DNA of 64,000 bases from Iamia sp038233075 (GCA_038233075.1 JBBSMQ010000013.1:35901-99900), one strand, 5' to 3'; numbered from the stretch's first letter, positions 16,628 through 24,814 are shown. Made by a program: numbers and translations. The notes: generated by a model not told the origin, from the letters alone.

Positions 16628-16811
16628 TCGCACCGCGAGCTTTGGACGGACCTGGCGATGTGGCGCCCTTCCGTCCATGGTTCGCGGGTCGCACCGCGAG
16701 CTTTGGACGGACCTGGCGATGTGGCGCCCTTCCGTCCATGGTTCGCGGGTCGCACCGCGAGCTTTGGACGGACCTGGCCGGATGTGGCGCCCTTCCGTCC
16801 AAGGTCCGTCG
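16628..16811. repeat. Three tandem 61-bp palindromic units
   Basis: Near-identical units start at 16628, 16689 and 16750. Each begins TCGCACCGCGAGCTTTGGAC and contains the inverted pair TGGACGGA and TCCGTCCA. The third unit has a 2-base insertion (GGCCGGATG instead of GGCGATG) and ends CCAAGG rather than CCATGG. They fill the gap between convergent pdxH and ccdA. A related single copy lies at 2117-2167. Confidence 0.9.
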
Positions 16812-16812
16812 G

Positions 16813-17673
16813 TCAGTGCGGGCTGCGGGGGGACCTGCCCGTGCGGAGGACCACCACCAGGGCGACCACGGCCACGAACAGGGTGAGGGCCAGACCCACC
16901 TCCACCCCTCCCGCGGACTGGACGGCCGAGGAGATGTCCGCCGACCAACCGGTGACGCGCTCGACGACCGGGTCCGACGACGCAGTGTCGGCTAGGCGGA
17001 TCTCGGTGTAGCCGTACCAGACGAGGTAGAGACCGGTGACGACGAGCAGGGCGCCGGCCAGGCGGCTGGCGTAGGCCGACACCCGGCGGGCGTGGACGGC
17101 GAGCGAGCCCCGGGCCAGCGCGGCCGACACCGACAGCGCGACCAGGACCAACGTGAACCCGGCGCCGAAGCCGGCCAGCTGGCTCAGGCCCGTGATCCAG
17201 CTCTGCCCGAAGGTGGAGCTCACGTAGGCGAGGAAGATCCCGAGGGCGCACGAGACCGACACCACCGCGTAGGAGGCGCCGTAGGCCACCATGGTGGCCA
17301 GGCCCCGACCCTTGCCGCCTCGGTCGAGACGGGGGACCGGCAGCCTGAGGGTCCCTCCCGCCACCAGCACCGCGCCCACGCCGATCAGCACCAGGCCGAT
17401 GACCGGCGTGATCCACGGGGTGACCTCTTCGACCTGGGCCGAGGCCGCGGTGGCGAGGGCGCCGAGGGTGCCGAACACCGCCATGAACCCGATCGAGACG
17501 CAGACGGCGACCACCACGGCGCGGGCCACGGCGATGCCGGGGGGGCGGTCATCGCCCTCACCGTCACCGGAGATGAACCAGCCCAGGTACGCCGGCAGCA
17601 TGGGCAGGGCGCAGGGGTTGACGGTGGCGACCATGCCGGCTGTGAAGGCCAGTCCCAGCCGGGCGTCGGCCAT
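16813..17673 (-). CDS. ccdA: Cytochrome c biogenesis protein CcdA
   Basis: CcdA moves reducing equivalents from cytoplasmic thioredoxin across the membrane to thiol proteins that keep apocytochrome c reduced. The 286-residue protein has about seven membrane helices and the two family cysteines in NPCALPMLPAYLG and VSCALGIFLAYV. I chose the ATG overlapping the stop of the upstream thioredoxin gene (TGATG); the longer frame would overlap that gene. Its likely client is the cytochrome c domain of CtaC. Confidence 0.92.
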   Translation of the reverse strand: MADARLGLAFTAGMVATVNPCALPMLPAYLGWFISGDGEGDDRPPGIAVARAVVVAVCVSIGFMAVFGTLGALATAASAQVEEVTPWITPVIGLVLIGVGAVLVAGGTLRLPVPRLDRGGKGRGLATMVAYGASYAVVSVSCALGIFLAYVSSTFGQSWITGLSQLAGFGAGFTLVLVALSVSAALARGSLAVHARRVSAYASRLAGALLVVTGLYLVWYGYTEIRLADTASSDPVVERVTGWSADISSAVQSAGGVEVGLALTLFVAVVALVVVLRTGRSPRSPH

Positions 17674-18350
17674 CAGCCGCACTCCCCGACGCGCCCGCCC
17701 AGCAGGGACTGGTTGATCTTCTCGCACAGGCGCTCGGAGGAGACCTTGCGCTGGATGGAGTCGACGACGGTGCCGTCGGGGAGGACGAGCACGGTTGTGG
17801 GCCAGTTGGTGACGCCCAAGGCCCGGGTCAGCTCCCCGTCGATGTCGCGCACCAGGTCGTAGGTGACGCCAGTGCGGTCGGCCAGGGCCTGCGCGGCCTC
17901 GGGTTCGTCGCGGATGTTGACGCCGACGAAGGTGACGTCCTCACCCAGGGAGGCGTGGACGGCCTGGAGGTCCGGCATCTCCTCGACGCACGGCTGGCAC
18001 CACGAGCCCCAGAAGTTCACCACGAGGGGCTGACCCCGGTAGTCGGCCAGGCTGACCTCGGACCCGTCGAAGCGGGTGAGGGCCACATCGGGGGCCTGCT
18101 CGGCCGGGGTGAGCTCACCCAGGGGCAGGGTCTCGGCGTCGCCGTCGTTCGTCAGGCGGCTGACCAGCAGGCCGGCCGCGAGGGCGGCGATGAGGGCCAC
18201 CAGGGCACAGACGGCCAGCGTCCGCCCGTCGAGGGCGCGGCGCGACGGTGCCGGGCCCGGTGAGCTGTCCTCGGGCGCGTCGTCGGTCTCGGACCCTGCG
18301 TCGGGCGGACGGCGAGGAGCCGAGGAAGCCGAGGAAGCCGAGGGAGCCAT
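17673..18350 (-). CDS. TlpA/ResA-type thiol-disulfide oxidoreductase
   Basis: This 225-residue protein has a disordered Ser/Pro N-terminus, one membrane anchor (about residues 43-63) and an extracytoplasmic thioredoxin domain. The active site is WCQPC within VVNFWGSWCQPCVEEMPDL. Further features are VGVNIRDEPEAAQAL and a cis-Pro region in TNWPTTVLVLPDGT. It probably reduces apocytochrome cysteines using electrons from CcdA, with which it overlaps. It starts six bases after TAACCT. Confidence 0.92.
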   Translation of the reverse strand: MAPSASSASSAPRRPPDAGSETDDAPEDSSPGPAPSRRALDGRTLAVCALVALIAALAAGLLVSRLTNDGDAETLPLGELTPAEQAPDVALTRFDGSEVSLADYRGQPLVVNFWGSWCQPCVEEMPDLQAVHASLGEDVTFVGVNIRDEPEAAQALADRTGVTYDLVRDIDGELTRALGVTNWPTTVLVLPDGTVVDSIQRKVSSERLCEKINQSLLGGRVGECG

Positions 18351-18356
18351 GGTCCG

Positions 18357-18362
18357 AGGTTA
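18357..18362 (-). promoter_or_regulatory. -10 hexamer of the TlpA-CcdA operon
   Basis: TAACCT on the minus strand, 6 bases before the ATG. Confidence 0.5.
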
Positions 18363-18499
18363 CGGGGCCTCACCCGTCACGGGCCATGCGCGACGGGATG
18401 TGGGCGATGGCCCCTTGTGCGTGTCGGGCCGTGTTCGGCAACGGACCGGCAGGCGGCGGGTCGGTTCTCAGCCCGGGCCAGCAGGCGCGGGGCCGGCTC

Positions 18500-19120
18500 T
18501 CAGCTTCGGATCAGCAGGAGGGAGGCGACGTCGGTGGCCCGGCGACGGGCGTGGGCCTCGAGGGCCTCGCCGTCGATGAGGGTGGCCTCCAGCATGAGGG
18601 CGAAGAGGGTGCCGGCGATGGTGCGTGCCGCCAGGTCGGGAGCGACGGCGACCTCGGGCACCACCCGGGCCACGGCCTCGGCCAGCGCCGCCTCGATGGT
18701 GCGGCGCAGGTCGTCGCCCACCTCTCGGGCGGCGGCGTCACCGTGGAGGGCCTCGCTGAGCAGCAGCCGCCAGATCGGGGCCTCGTCGAGGGCGCCGTCC
18801 CACATCGCCAGCACGAGGGCGACGAGGCGCTCGTCGGGTGGGAGACGGAGGTCGGGCAGGGGCATGTGCTCGAGCTGCACGTCGTAGCGGCGCTCATCGA
18901 TGACAGCCCGCAGGAGGGCGTCCTTGGACGGGAAGTAGTGGTATAGGGCGGCGACGTTGAGGTCGCACGCGGCGGCCAGGGTCCGCATGCTCGTCCCCGA
19001 GGCGCCCTTCTCGGCCATGAGCGCCAGGGCGATGTCGAGGATGCGCTCGCGCTGACCGCTCCGGGCCGGGGCGAGGCGCACCTCTGCCGACCGCGGGACG
19101 GGCGGGACCGCGGTGGTCAC
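18500..19120 (-). CDS. TetR/AcrR family transcriptional regulator
   Basis: This 206-residue regulator has an N-terminal helix-turn-helix: RILDIALALMAEKGASGTSM, then CDLNVAALYHYFPSKDALL. The C-terminal ligand-binding helices are divergent. The GTG start overlaps a GGAGG, so a start a few codons later is possible. It lies 34 bases downstream of the P450 gene on the same strand and probably controls it. The paired operator-like sites upstream of the P450 are candidate targets. Confidence 0.88.
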   Translation of the reverse strand: MTTAVPPVPRSAEVRLAPARSGQRERILDIALALMAEKGASGTSMRTLAAACDLNVAALYHYFPSKDALLRAVIDERRYDVQLEHMPLPDLRLPPDERLVALVLAMWDGALDEAPIWRLLLSEALHGDAAAREVGDDLRRTIEAALAEAVARVVPEVAVAPDLAARTIAGTLFALMLEATLIDGEALEAHARRRATDVASLLLIRS

Positions 19121-19154
19121 CTCCTGTCCCCGGTCGACGGGCCGCGACCTGCGG

Positions 19155-20408
19155 TCACGATGCGACCGGGTCGGTGACGGGGGTGAAGATGGCGGGCAGC
19201 CGCTCGATGCCGATCACCAGGGTCGAGCGGTTGCGGTGGACCTTGTCCGGGTCCGACGCTCGGATGTCAGCGAGGCGGGCGAGCAGCTGCTCGAACACGA
19301 TTTTGACCTCGAGACGGGCCAGGTTGGCGCCCAGGCAGTAGTGGGTGCCGGCCCCGAAGGCCAGGTGGTTGTTGGGGGAGCGGTCGGCGATGAAGTCGTC
19401 GGGACGGTCGAAGACCCGCTCGTCGCGGTTGGCCGACTGGTAGAGCATCAGGACCCGGTCACCCACCTCGATGGTCTGGCCGTGCATCTCGTGGGCGGTG
19501 GTGCAGGTGCGCATGAAGGTCATCACCGGGGTGGTCCAGCGGATGATCTCGTCCACGGCGAGGTCCATGAGCTCCGGATCGTCGAGCAGGCGCTGGCGCT
19601 GCTCTGGGAACCGGCTGAGGGCCAGCAGGCCTCCGGAGATGGCGTTGCGCGTCGTCTCGTTGCCGGCCACCAGGAGCAGGGTGAGGAACATGAGCAGCTC
19701 ATCGTCCTGGAGGGCGCCCTCGCCGTAGAGCCCCAGGTCGGCCGACTTGAGCTCCTTCTCCAGGCCCCCCTCGTCGAAGGCGCGGGTGAGGATGCCGATG
19801 ATGTCGTCGGTGGCTTGGGCCCGGCGCTCGGGGATCAGCTCCATGCAGACCTCGGCGAACTCGCCGAAGGCGGCGGCGGCGGCGTGGAGCTCGGGGGCGT
19901 CGCCCTCGTGGCCGTCGCCGGCCATCATGGCGTCGGACCACCGGTACATGCGGTCCCGGGTCTGGGGGTCGAGGCCCATCATCTCGGAGATGATGATCAG
20001 CGGGACGTGGGCGGCCAGCTCCTCCACGAAGTCGATCTCGCCCCTCGCCTGGACCTCGTTGATGAGGCTGTCGGCCAGGTCGCGAATGTGGGGCGCCAGC
20101 TCCCGCACCCGACGCGGGGTGAAGCCCCGGTTGATGAGGCGACGCTGGCGGGTGTGCTCGGGGTCGTCGAGGGCGATGAGCGACATGTCGGCCGCGACCT
20201 TGGGTCGCACCCCCTGGGCCGCCGACCAGAGGTCGGTGCGGCGCGACACCTCGAAGACGTCGGCGTGGCGGCTGACCACCCAGAGGTCATTGGCCTCGTC
20301 GCGGTAGAGCGGCGCCTCGTCGCGCAGCCACCGGTAGGTGTCCCACGGGTCGTCGTAGAGCTTGGGGGCGAGGATGTCGATGTCGCGGGGTGAGGTGGAG
20401 ACGGCCAT
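19155..20408 (-). CDS. Cytochrome P450
   Basis: This 417-residue soluble bacterial P450 has the I-helix oxygen-binding motif AGNETTRNAISGG, the ExxR region, and the heme-Cys loop FGAGTHYCLGANLARLE. The N-terminal part includes LYRDEANDLWVVSRHADVFE, as in bacterial CYP classes active on lipids or xenobiotics. Its substrate is unknown. No ferredoxin or reductase gene is adjacent, so electrons come from elsewhere. It is upstream of a TetR gene, with two operator-like palindromes before its start. Confidence 0.93.
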   Translation of the reverse strand: MAVSTSPRDIDILAPKLYDDPWDTYRWLRDEAPLYRDEANDLWVVSRHADVFEVSRRTDLWSAAQGVRPKVAADMSLIALDDPEHTRQRRLINRGFTPRRVRELAPHIRDLADSLINEVQARGEIDFVEELAAHVPLIIISEMMGLDPQTRDRMYRWSDAMMAGDGHEGDAPELHAAAAAFGEFAEVCMELIPERRAQATDDIIGILTRAFDEGGLEKELKSADLGLYGEGALQDDELLMFLTLLLVAGNETTRNAISGGLLALSRFPEQRQRLLDDPELMDLAVDEIIRWTTPVMTFMRTCTTAHEMHGQTIEVGDRVLMLYQSANRDERVFDRPDDFIADRSPNNHLAFGAGTHYCLGANLARLEVKIVFEQLLARLADIRASDPDKVHRNRSTLVIGIERLPAIFTPVTDPVAS

Positions 20409-20424
20409 GGTGCAGCGTGGCCTC

Positions 20425-20460
20425 TCAACGAACGTTTGGTCAAGCCCAACGCGCGTTTGG
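20425..20460. promoter_or_regulatory. Paired operator-like palindromes upstream of P450
   Basis: TCAACGAACGTTTGG (20425-20439) and CCAACGCGCGTTTGG (20446-20460) share the pattern YCAACGnnCGTTTGG, 21 bp apart. They lie just upstream of the P450 start and fit a TetR-type operator pair. Which protein binds is inference. Confidence 0.5.
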
Positions 20461-20520
20461 GAGAGGTGTGGGCCGTGTGAGGACCGAGGCGCACCGTCGT
20501 GGTGGGCGCGGGAGGGCTGG

Positions 20521-20803
20521 CTAGCTGCGGACCAGGCGGGCCACCGCGGCGGTGGCCTCGGCCACGATGCGGTCGATCTCGGCGGGGTCGCCGTCCGGGC
20601 GGCTCGGCCACGCAGTGGCGGACGTGCTGGTCGAGCAGGCCCAGGGCCACACTGTGGAGGGCCGAGCTCACCGCGCTGGTCTGGGTGAGCACGTCGATGC
20701 AGTAGGTGTCCTCGTTGACCATCCGTTGCAGGCCCCGCACCTGGCCCTCGACGCGACGGAGACGGCGGGCGAAGTCGTCCTTCTCCATGGAGTAGCCGGC
20801 CAT
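20521..20803 (-). pseudogene. CsoR-like metal-sensing repressor, frameshifted
   Basis: CsoR-family repressors release DNA on Cu(I) binding. The N-terminal part is intact: DDFARRLRRVEGQVRGLQRM, then Cys in TYCID and the H-x-x-x-C pair in DQHVRHC, matching the copper ligands. After HCVAE the frame shifts. The other frame supplies the expected C-terminus, DGDPAEIDRIVAEATAAVAR and LVRS, and stops at 20521. Either a real mutation or a base-call error near 20610 explains this. An operator-like palindrome precedes it. No copper pump or chaperone gene is nearby. Confidence 0.75.
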
Positions 20804-20834
20804 CGCACCTCCTGCCCGTCGAGGGGTCTCAGGG

Positions 20835-20849
20835 TACCCCCGGGGGGTA
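20835..20849. promoter_or_regulatory. CsoR-type operator
   Basis: TACCCCC-GGGGGGTA, a near-perfect G/C-tract palindrome 32 bases upstream of the CsoR-like start. It matches the known CsoR/RcnR operator style (TACCCC...GGGGTA). Confidence 0.55.
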
Positions 20850-20863
20850 GAAATGCGACGCCG

Positions 20864-21187
20864 CTACCGCCCCTGCACCCGCCCGGTCCAGCTCCGCCCG
20901 TCCCACCATCGCTGCCCACCGGTCGCCCACGGATCGGGGTACCAGCCGGGCGGCCGGCTCACCCCCCACGGCAACGGTCTGGTCGGCTGCCTCGTCGGTG
21001 GCCAGCAGCGTGCCGAAGGGGACGGCCGGGCGGGTCGGTCGGACACCTGTGACGGTACCCCGGACACGGTCTGCTGTCGGCTCCGAAGGCAGGGGAGGGC
21101 CCCCCGGGCGACCCGGCCTGACACCGAGAACGATCGTGCCACCGACCTGGCCGCGGTCACACCTGGGTGTTCAGCCGGCGCCCACAC
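20864..21187 (-). CDS. DUF2510-motif protein or fragment
   Basis: The last 30 residues of this 107-codon frame match the short DUF2510 motif (PPGWYPDP then QRWWDGRSWTG) common in actinobacterial membrane proteins. The preceding 75 residues are low-complexity and not convincing. A GTG at 20962 would give a 32-residue product containing only the motif. It overlaps the 3' end of the decayed acyltransferase-like gene, so it may be a remnant. Confidence 0.35.
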   Translation of the reverse strand: MWAPAEHPGVTAARSVARSFSVSGRVARGALPCLRSRQQTVSGVPSQVSDRPARPSPSARCWPPTRQPTRPLPWGVSRPPGWYPDPWATGGQRWWDGRSWTGRVQGR

Positions 21188-21707
21188 CGCCGAGTCTGCG
21201 CCGGTGTCGGATGTGGCGGCCCGGCCCGACGACGCGCCCGCCGATGAGCCGGTCCGCCCGGCCCAACGGGGTGGCTCCCCGGCTCACCCCTCCTCGGAGG
21301 GCCGCCCACCACCCGGCGGTGGCCTCCGTGGGCAGGGTGAACCCGAGGGCGAGAGCGGCACCGGCCCGCCGCCACCAGGGTGCCGTCGCGCCAGAGGTAG
21401 CCGAGCTGGTGGGCGAAGACCCACACGAGGACGGTGGTGACCAGGCCCCAGGCATCGGTGCCGCTGGTGAAGCGCAGGGCGTCGGCGCCCGCCACGCTGC
21501 GACCAGCACCGCCAGCGTGCCCCATGGCGCCCGGCGGTGAGCCCGGACGGTGAGGGGGGCGAGGAGCATGACCGCCCCGTAGGCGCCGAGGAACCAGAGG
21601 GGCACGAACACGACCCGGCCCCACACGGAGTCCCCCGCCGGCGCGGTCGACGCGGTGGTCGTGGGCCGGGTGGAAACGGAGCTGGGTGCAGAGGGCATGG
21701 ACCCCAC
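21171..21707 (-). pseudogene. Decayed acyltransferase-3-like membrane protein
   Basis: Reading the minus strand, coherent protein sequence switches frame twice. FVPLWFLGAYGAVMLLAPLTVRA lies in one frame. DAWGLVTTVLVWVFAHQLGYLW, shortened here to WVFAHQLGYLWRDGTL, lies in a second (changes near 21497 and 21365). ALALGFTLPTEATAGWW then returns to the first. The HQLGYLWRDG segment is typical of actinobacterial acyltransferase-3-type membrane proteins. The C-terminal half is missing. I read it as a truncated, frameshifted remnant; the family call is moderate. Confidence 0.5.
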
Positions 21708-21853
21708 GGTGCCCGTCGGGGGTGGTCGTGGTCCCTGGGGGAAGCCCCTGGATCGGCCTGGGGACCCCCCAGGCCGCGCCCGTCACACGGTCGACATCAC
21801 GGTGGTCAGTGCCCCGGTCTCGTCGACCGGTCCCGTCGACCGGTTCGGGATGG

Positions 21854-22858
21854 CTAGGGGCGGGGGTCGCGAGCCACGCCGCGACGGCGGGGGGCGACCG
21901 AACCCAGGTCGGCCACGTGCACCAGGGCGTCGCCCTGGCTGACCTGCGGGTTCTGGGTCAGACCGATGACGACGCCGTCGAAGGGGGCTCGGACCGTGCC
22001 CCGGCTCTGGCCGTGGGCGTCGGCCACTGCGCCCAGCTCGTCGCCCCGTCGCACCGAGGCGCCGAGGGCGGTGGTGAGGCGGAACAGGCCGCTGCGCCGC
22101 GCCCGCACCCACGAGGTGGTGTCCACCAGGCGGGTGGGACGGACCGGGCCCTCGTCACCCGCCCGCATGTCCAGGTGGCGGAGCACGCGCAGCACGCCCG
22201 CCACCCCCTCGTCGATGGCGAACTCGTCGAAGCGGTGGGCCTCGCCCGCCTCGTAGAGCAGGATGGGGATGGCACGCCGCACGCACGCGGCCCGCAGGGA
22301 CCCGTCCCGGAGGGCGGCGTGCACCGTGACGGGTGCGGCGAAGGCCTCGGCCAGGGCCAGGGTGGCGTCGTCGTCGGTGGCGCAGCGGATCTGGGGCAGG
22401 TTGCTGCGGTGGTTGGACCCGGTGTGCAGGTCGATGCCGACGTCGGCCTGGGCCACGACCTCGGTCATGAACAGGTGGGCCAGCCGGGAGGCCAGCGAGC
22501 CCCGCCGCGATCCGGGGAAGGAGCGGTTGAGGTCGCGCCGGTCCGGCAGGTAGCGCGACCCGGTGATGAACCCGAACACATTCACCACCGGCGCCGCGAT
22601 CACGGTGCCGGCCAGGCTGTCGGCCCGGAGCTCGCGCAGGACCAGCCGGATGATCTCCACGCCGTTGAGCTCGTCACCATGGATCGCGCCCGACAGCCAG
22701 AGGGTGGGGCCGGGCCGGCTGCCGTGGACCACCGACAGCGGCAGCGAGAACGAGCTGCCGGTGGGCAGGGTGGCGACGGGTAGCTCGAGGCTGGCCTTGC
22801 GGCCGGGTGCGACCTCGTGGCCGCCGATGGTGAGCGCGGCCCGGCGCGGGGCAGCCAC
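21854..22858 (-). CDS. Succinylglutamate desuccinylase/aspartoacylase-like zinc hydrolase
   Basis: This 334-residue protein belongs to the M14-like AstE/AspA family. Zinc-site motifs are GAIHGDELNG (H-x-x-E), DRRDLNRSFPG and GIDLHTGSNHR. A C-terminal beta-rich domain (DELGAVADAHGQSRGTVRAP) resembles the AspA tail. Such enzymes hydrolyse N-acyl amino acids. It lies 9 bases after a RimK-type ligase, which follows a RimB-like protease. The trio suggests a linked peptide or amino-acid modification pathway. The substrate is not predictable. Confidence 0.88.
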   Translation of the reverse strand: MAAPRRAALTIGGHEVAPGRKASLELPVATLPTGSSFSLPLSVVHGSRPGPTLWLSGAIHGDELNGVEIIRLVLRELRADSLAGTVIAAPVVNVFGFITGSRYLPDRRDLNRSFPGSRRGSLASRLAHLFMTEVVAQADVGIDLHTGSNHRSNLPQIRCATDDDATLALAEAFAAPVTVHAALRDGSLRAACVRRAIPILLYEAGEAHRFDEFAIDEGVAGVLRVLRHLDMRAGDEGPVRPTRLVDTTSWVRARRSGLFRLTTALGASVRRGDELGAVADAHGQSRGTVRAPFDGVVIGLTQNPQVSQGDALVHVADLGSVAPRRRGVARDPRP

Positions 22859-22867
22859 GGTCGGGGG

Positions 22868-23773
22868 TCAGGCCTTGGAGGTGCGGCGGGGCCGGCGGAG
22901 GGGCTGGTTCTTCTCGACGTGCTCGATGACCTTGCTGGCCACGTCGACCCCGGTGGCGGTCTCGATGCCCTCCAGGCCGGGCGAGGAGTTGACCTCCATC
23001 ACCACCGGGCCGTGGTTCGAGCGCAGCAGGTCGACGCCGGCCACGCCCAGGCCCATGAGCTTGGCCGCCCGGGTCGCGGTGGAGCGCTCCTCGGGGGTGA
23101 GCTTGACCTTCTCGGCGCTGCCGCCCTGGTGGATGTTGGACCGGAACTCACCGGGCGCGCCCTGGCGCTTCATGGCAGCCACCGCCCGCCCGCCGATGAC
23201 GATGACCCGGATGTCGGCCCCCCGGGCCTCCTTGATGAACTCCTGCACCAGGATGTTGGCGTCGAGCTGGCGGAAGGCGCCGATCACGGACTCGGCCGCC
23301 TTCTTGGTCTCGGCCAGCACCACGCCCATGCCCTGGGTGCCCTCCAGCAGCTTGACCACCACCGGGGCGCCGCCCACGGTGTCGAGCAGGCCGTCGATGT
23401 CCTTGGTGGAGTGGGCGAAGCCGGTGACGGGGAGGCCGATGCCCTCCTGGGCCAGGATCTGCAGGCACCTCAGCTTGTCGCGACTGCGGTTGATGGCCTG
23501 GCTCTCGTTGGCCGCGAACGTCCCCATGACCTCGAACTGGCGCACCACCGCGGAGCCGTAGAACGTGTGGGTCGCTCCGATGCGCGGGATGACGGCATCG
23601 ACCTCGGCCAGCTCCTCGCCCTGGTAGATGATCGCCGGACGGTGGGCGGTGATGTTCATGTAGCAGCGCAGGTAGTCGATCACCCGAACGCTGTGATCCC
23701 GGGCTTCGCCGGCCTCCTTGAGGCGCCGGGTCGAGTACAGGCTGGGGTTGCGGGACAGGATGAGGATCTTCAC
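22868..23773 (-). CDS. RimK-type ATP-grasp glutamate ligase
   Basis: This 301-residue protein resembles E. coli RimK, which adds glutamates to ribosomal protein S6. It starts KILILSRNPSLYSTRRL. The ATP-grasp core has VVVKLLEGTQGMGVVLA, NILVQEFIKEARGADIRVI, MKRQGAPGEFRSNIHQGGS and VMEVNSSPGLEGIE, carrying the Mg2+ ligands. It starts at GTG, 12 bases after the RimB-like gene. Family members also make other amide bonds, so the acceptor here is not certain. Confidence 0.92.
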   Translation of the reverse strand: MKILILSRNPSLYSTRRLKEAGEARDHSVRVIDYLRCYMNITAHRPAIIYQGEELAEVDAVIPRIGATHTFYGSAVVRQFEVMGTFAANESQAINRSRDKLRCLQILAQEGIGLPVTGFAHSTKDIDGLLDTVGGAPVVVKLLEGTQGMGVVLAETKKAAESVIGAFRQLDANILVQEFIKEARGADIRVIVIGGRAVAAMKRQGAPGEFRSNIHQGGSAEKVKLTPEERSTATRAAKLMGLGVAGVDLLRSNHGPVVMEVNSSPGLEGIETATGVDVASKVIEHVEKNQPLRRPRRTSKA

Positions 23774-23785
23774 GAGCGTCGGACC

Positions 23786-24271
23786 CTATCGGCCGGACCC
23801 GATGGTCGATCCGGTCCCCCCGGTGAGGAACGAGCGCCCGGGATCGACCAGGAACCGTCGTCGGAGCGCGGATCGCCCCAGCAGCATCCGGAAACCCATG
23901 GCGTCGCGCCGGGTCAGGGTGACATCGACGATGATCTCGTGGTCGCCGAGGGCGAGGGTGGTGGTGATGACCGGTCTCTCCTCCACCTCCCCGTTGGAGG
24001 AACGGACCTTCCGCCACCCCGACAGGGGTGCCGTGGCGGCGATGCGAGGGTGGGTGGCGCGCTGGACGGGGTGGATCACGAAGTGGAGCGTCGGGCGACC
24101 GTCCTCATCGTGACCGACGTCGGCGATGTCCCACGCGTGCAACGAGGAGGTCGTGGCCCCGGTGTCGACCTTGGCCTTGATGTCCGCGACACCCAGGTCG
24201 GGCAGGGCCACCCACTCTCGCCAGCCCACCGTGGGTCGAGGACGACGGCGCGACGGCGATGAGGGTGTCAC
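23786..24271 (-). CDS. RimB-like retropepsin-type protease
   Basis: This 161-residue protein of the 'ATP-dependent zinc protease'/DUF785 (RimB) family has the catalytic motif KVDTGATTSSL (Asp36), VGHDEDGRPTLHFVI and the terminal RMLLGRSALRRRFLVDPG. The frame continues 21 bases upstream. I chose the GTG 7 bases after TACCGT, which also removes a weak N-terminus. It leads the RimB-RimK-aspartoacylase operon. In gamma-proteobacteria RimB modulates RimK action on S6; that role here is inference. Confidence 0.87.
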   Translation of the reverse strand: MTPSSPSRRRPRPTVGWREWVALPDLGVADIKAKVDTGATTSSLHAWDIADVGHDEDGRPTLHFVIHPVQRATHPRIAATAPLSGWRKVRSSNGEVEERPVITTTLALGDHEIIVDVTLTRRDAMGFRMLLGRSALRRRFLVDPGRSFLTGGTGSTIGSGR

Positions 24272-24278
24272 CGGCGCG

Positions 24279-24284
24279 ACGGTA
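24279..24284 (-). promoter_or_regulatory. -10 hexamer of the RimB operon
   Basis: TACCGT on the minus strand, 7 bases before the GTG. Confidence 0.4.
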
Positions 24285-24316
24285 CCGGTCACCGGTGCGG
24301 GGTCGACCGGACCCTC

Positions 24317-24814
24317 TCAGTCGGTGGGCGGGAGAGGTCCGACGGCGCTGCGCCAGGCTTGGCGTCGGCGAGGCCGGACCACCAGCACCTCCACGGCGAA
24401 GGCACCCAGGCCCACGACCACACCGGCCAGCACCAATCCGCCGGCGGGCACGGCGCGGTCGGCCACCCGATCTCGACAGGGCTGGTCTCGGGCGGTCTGG
24501 GCCGTCTCCGCATCCAGCGTCACGGGCTCTCCGTCGGGTCCCAGGATCCGGTCCTCGGCGTCAGGGATGACATCGAGGCGACCCTCGAGGAGGTAGGCGG
24601 CGGGCGTCCCGCATCGTTGGACACCGGGCGTCTCGACGGGGAGGGCGAGGAGGACGAGGGCGAGGGCGAAGCAGATGAGGGCGACGACGGCCATGGCCAA
24701 CGACACCTTCCCCTCCGGCGGAGCCGGCAGGTCGTCGGGAGAGCTCGGCGGCGACGGTCCCGCGGGAGCGGGATCCGCGGAGCTGTCCGCCGCAGTCGGG
24801 GGCGCAGGGTCCAC
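24317..24814 (-). CDS. Hypothetical two-helix membrane protein
   Basis: I do not recognise this 165-residue protein. It has a Pro/Ser/Ala-rich N-terminus, a helix (LAMAVVALICFALALVLLAL), an extracytoplasmic loop of about 60 residues with two cysteines (QRCG and QPCRDR) that could form a disulfide, and a second helix followed by a basic tail. The GTG start has GGGAGG about 12 bases upstream. The longer open frame adds only Arg/Pro-rich residues. It lies just upstream of the RimB operon on the same strand. Confidence 0.6.
   Translation of the reverse strand: MDPAPPTAADSSADPAPAGPSPPSSPDDLPAPPEGKVSLAMAVVALICFALALVLLALPVETPGVQRCGTPAAYLLEGRLDVIPDAEDRILGPDGEPVTLDAETAQTARDQPCRDRVADRAVPAGGLVLAGVVVGLGAFAVEVLVVRPRRRQAWRSAVGPLPPTD

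Noticed and set aside
16628..16811. CRISPR array
   Set aside because: Units are directly tandem with no spacers and are internally palindromic.
23774..23785. TAGGGT as an independent promoter for RimK
   Set aside because: TAG is the stop codon of the RimB-like gene; the hexamer is probably coincidental, so it was left out of the leaderless list.
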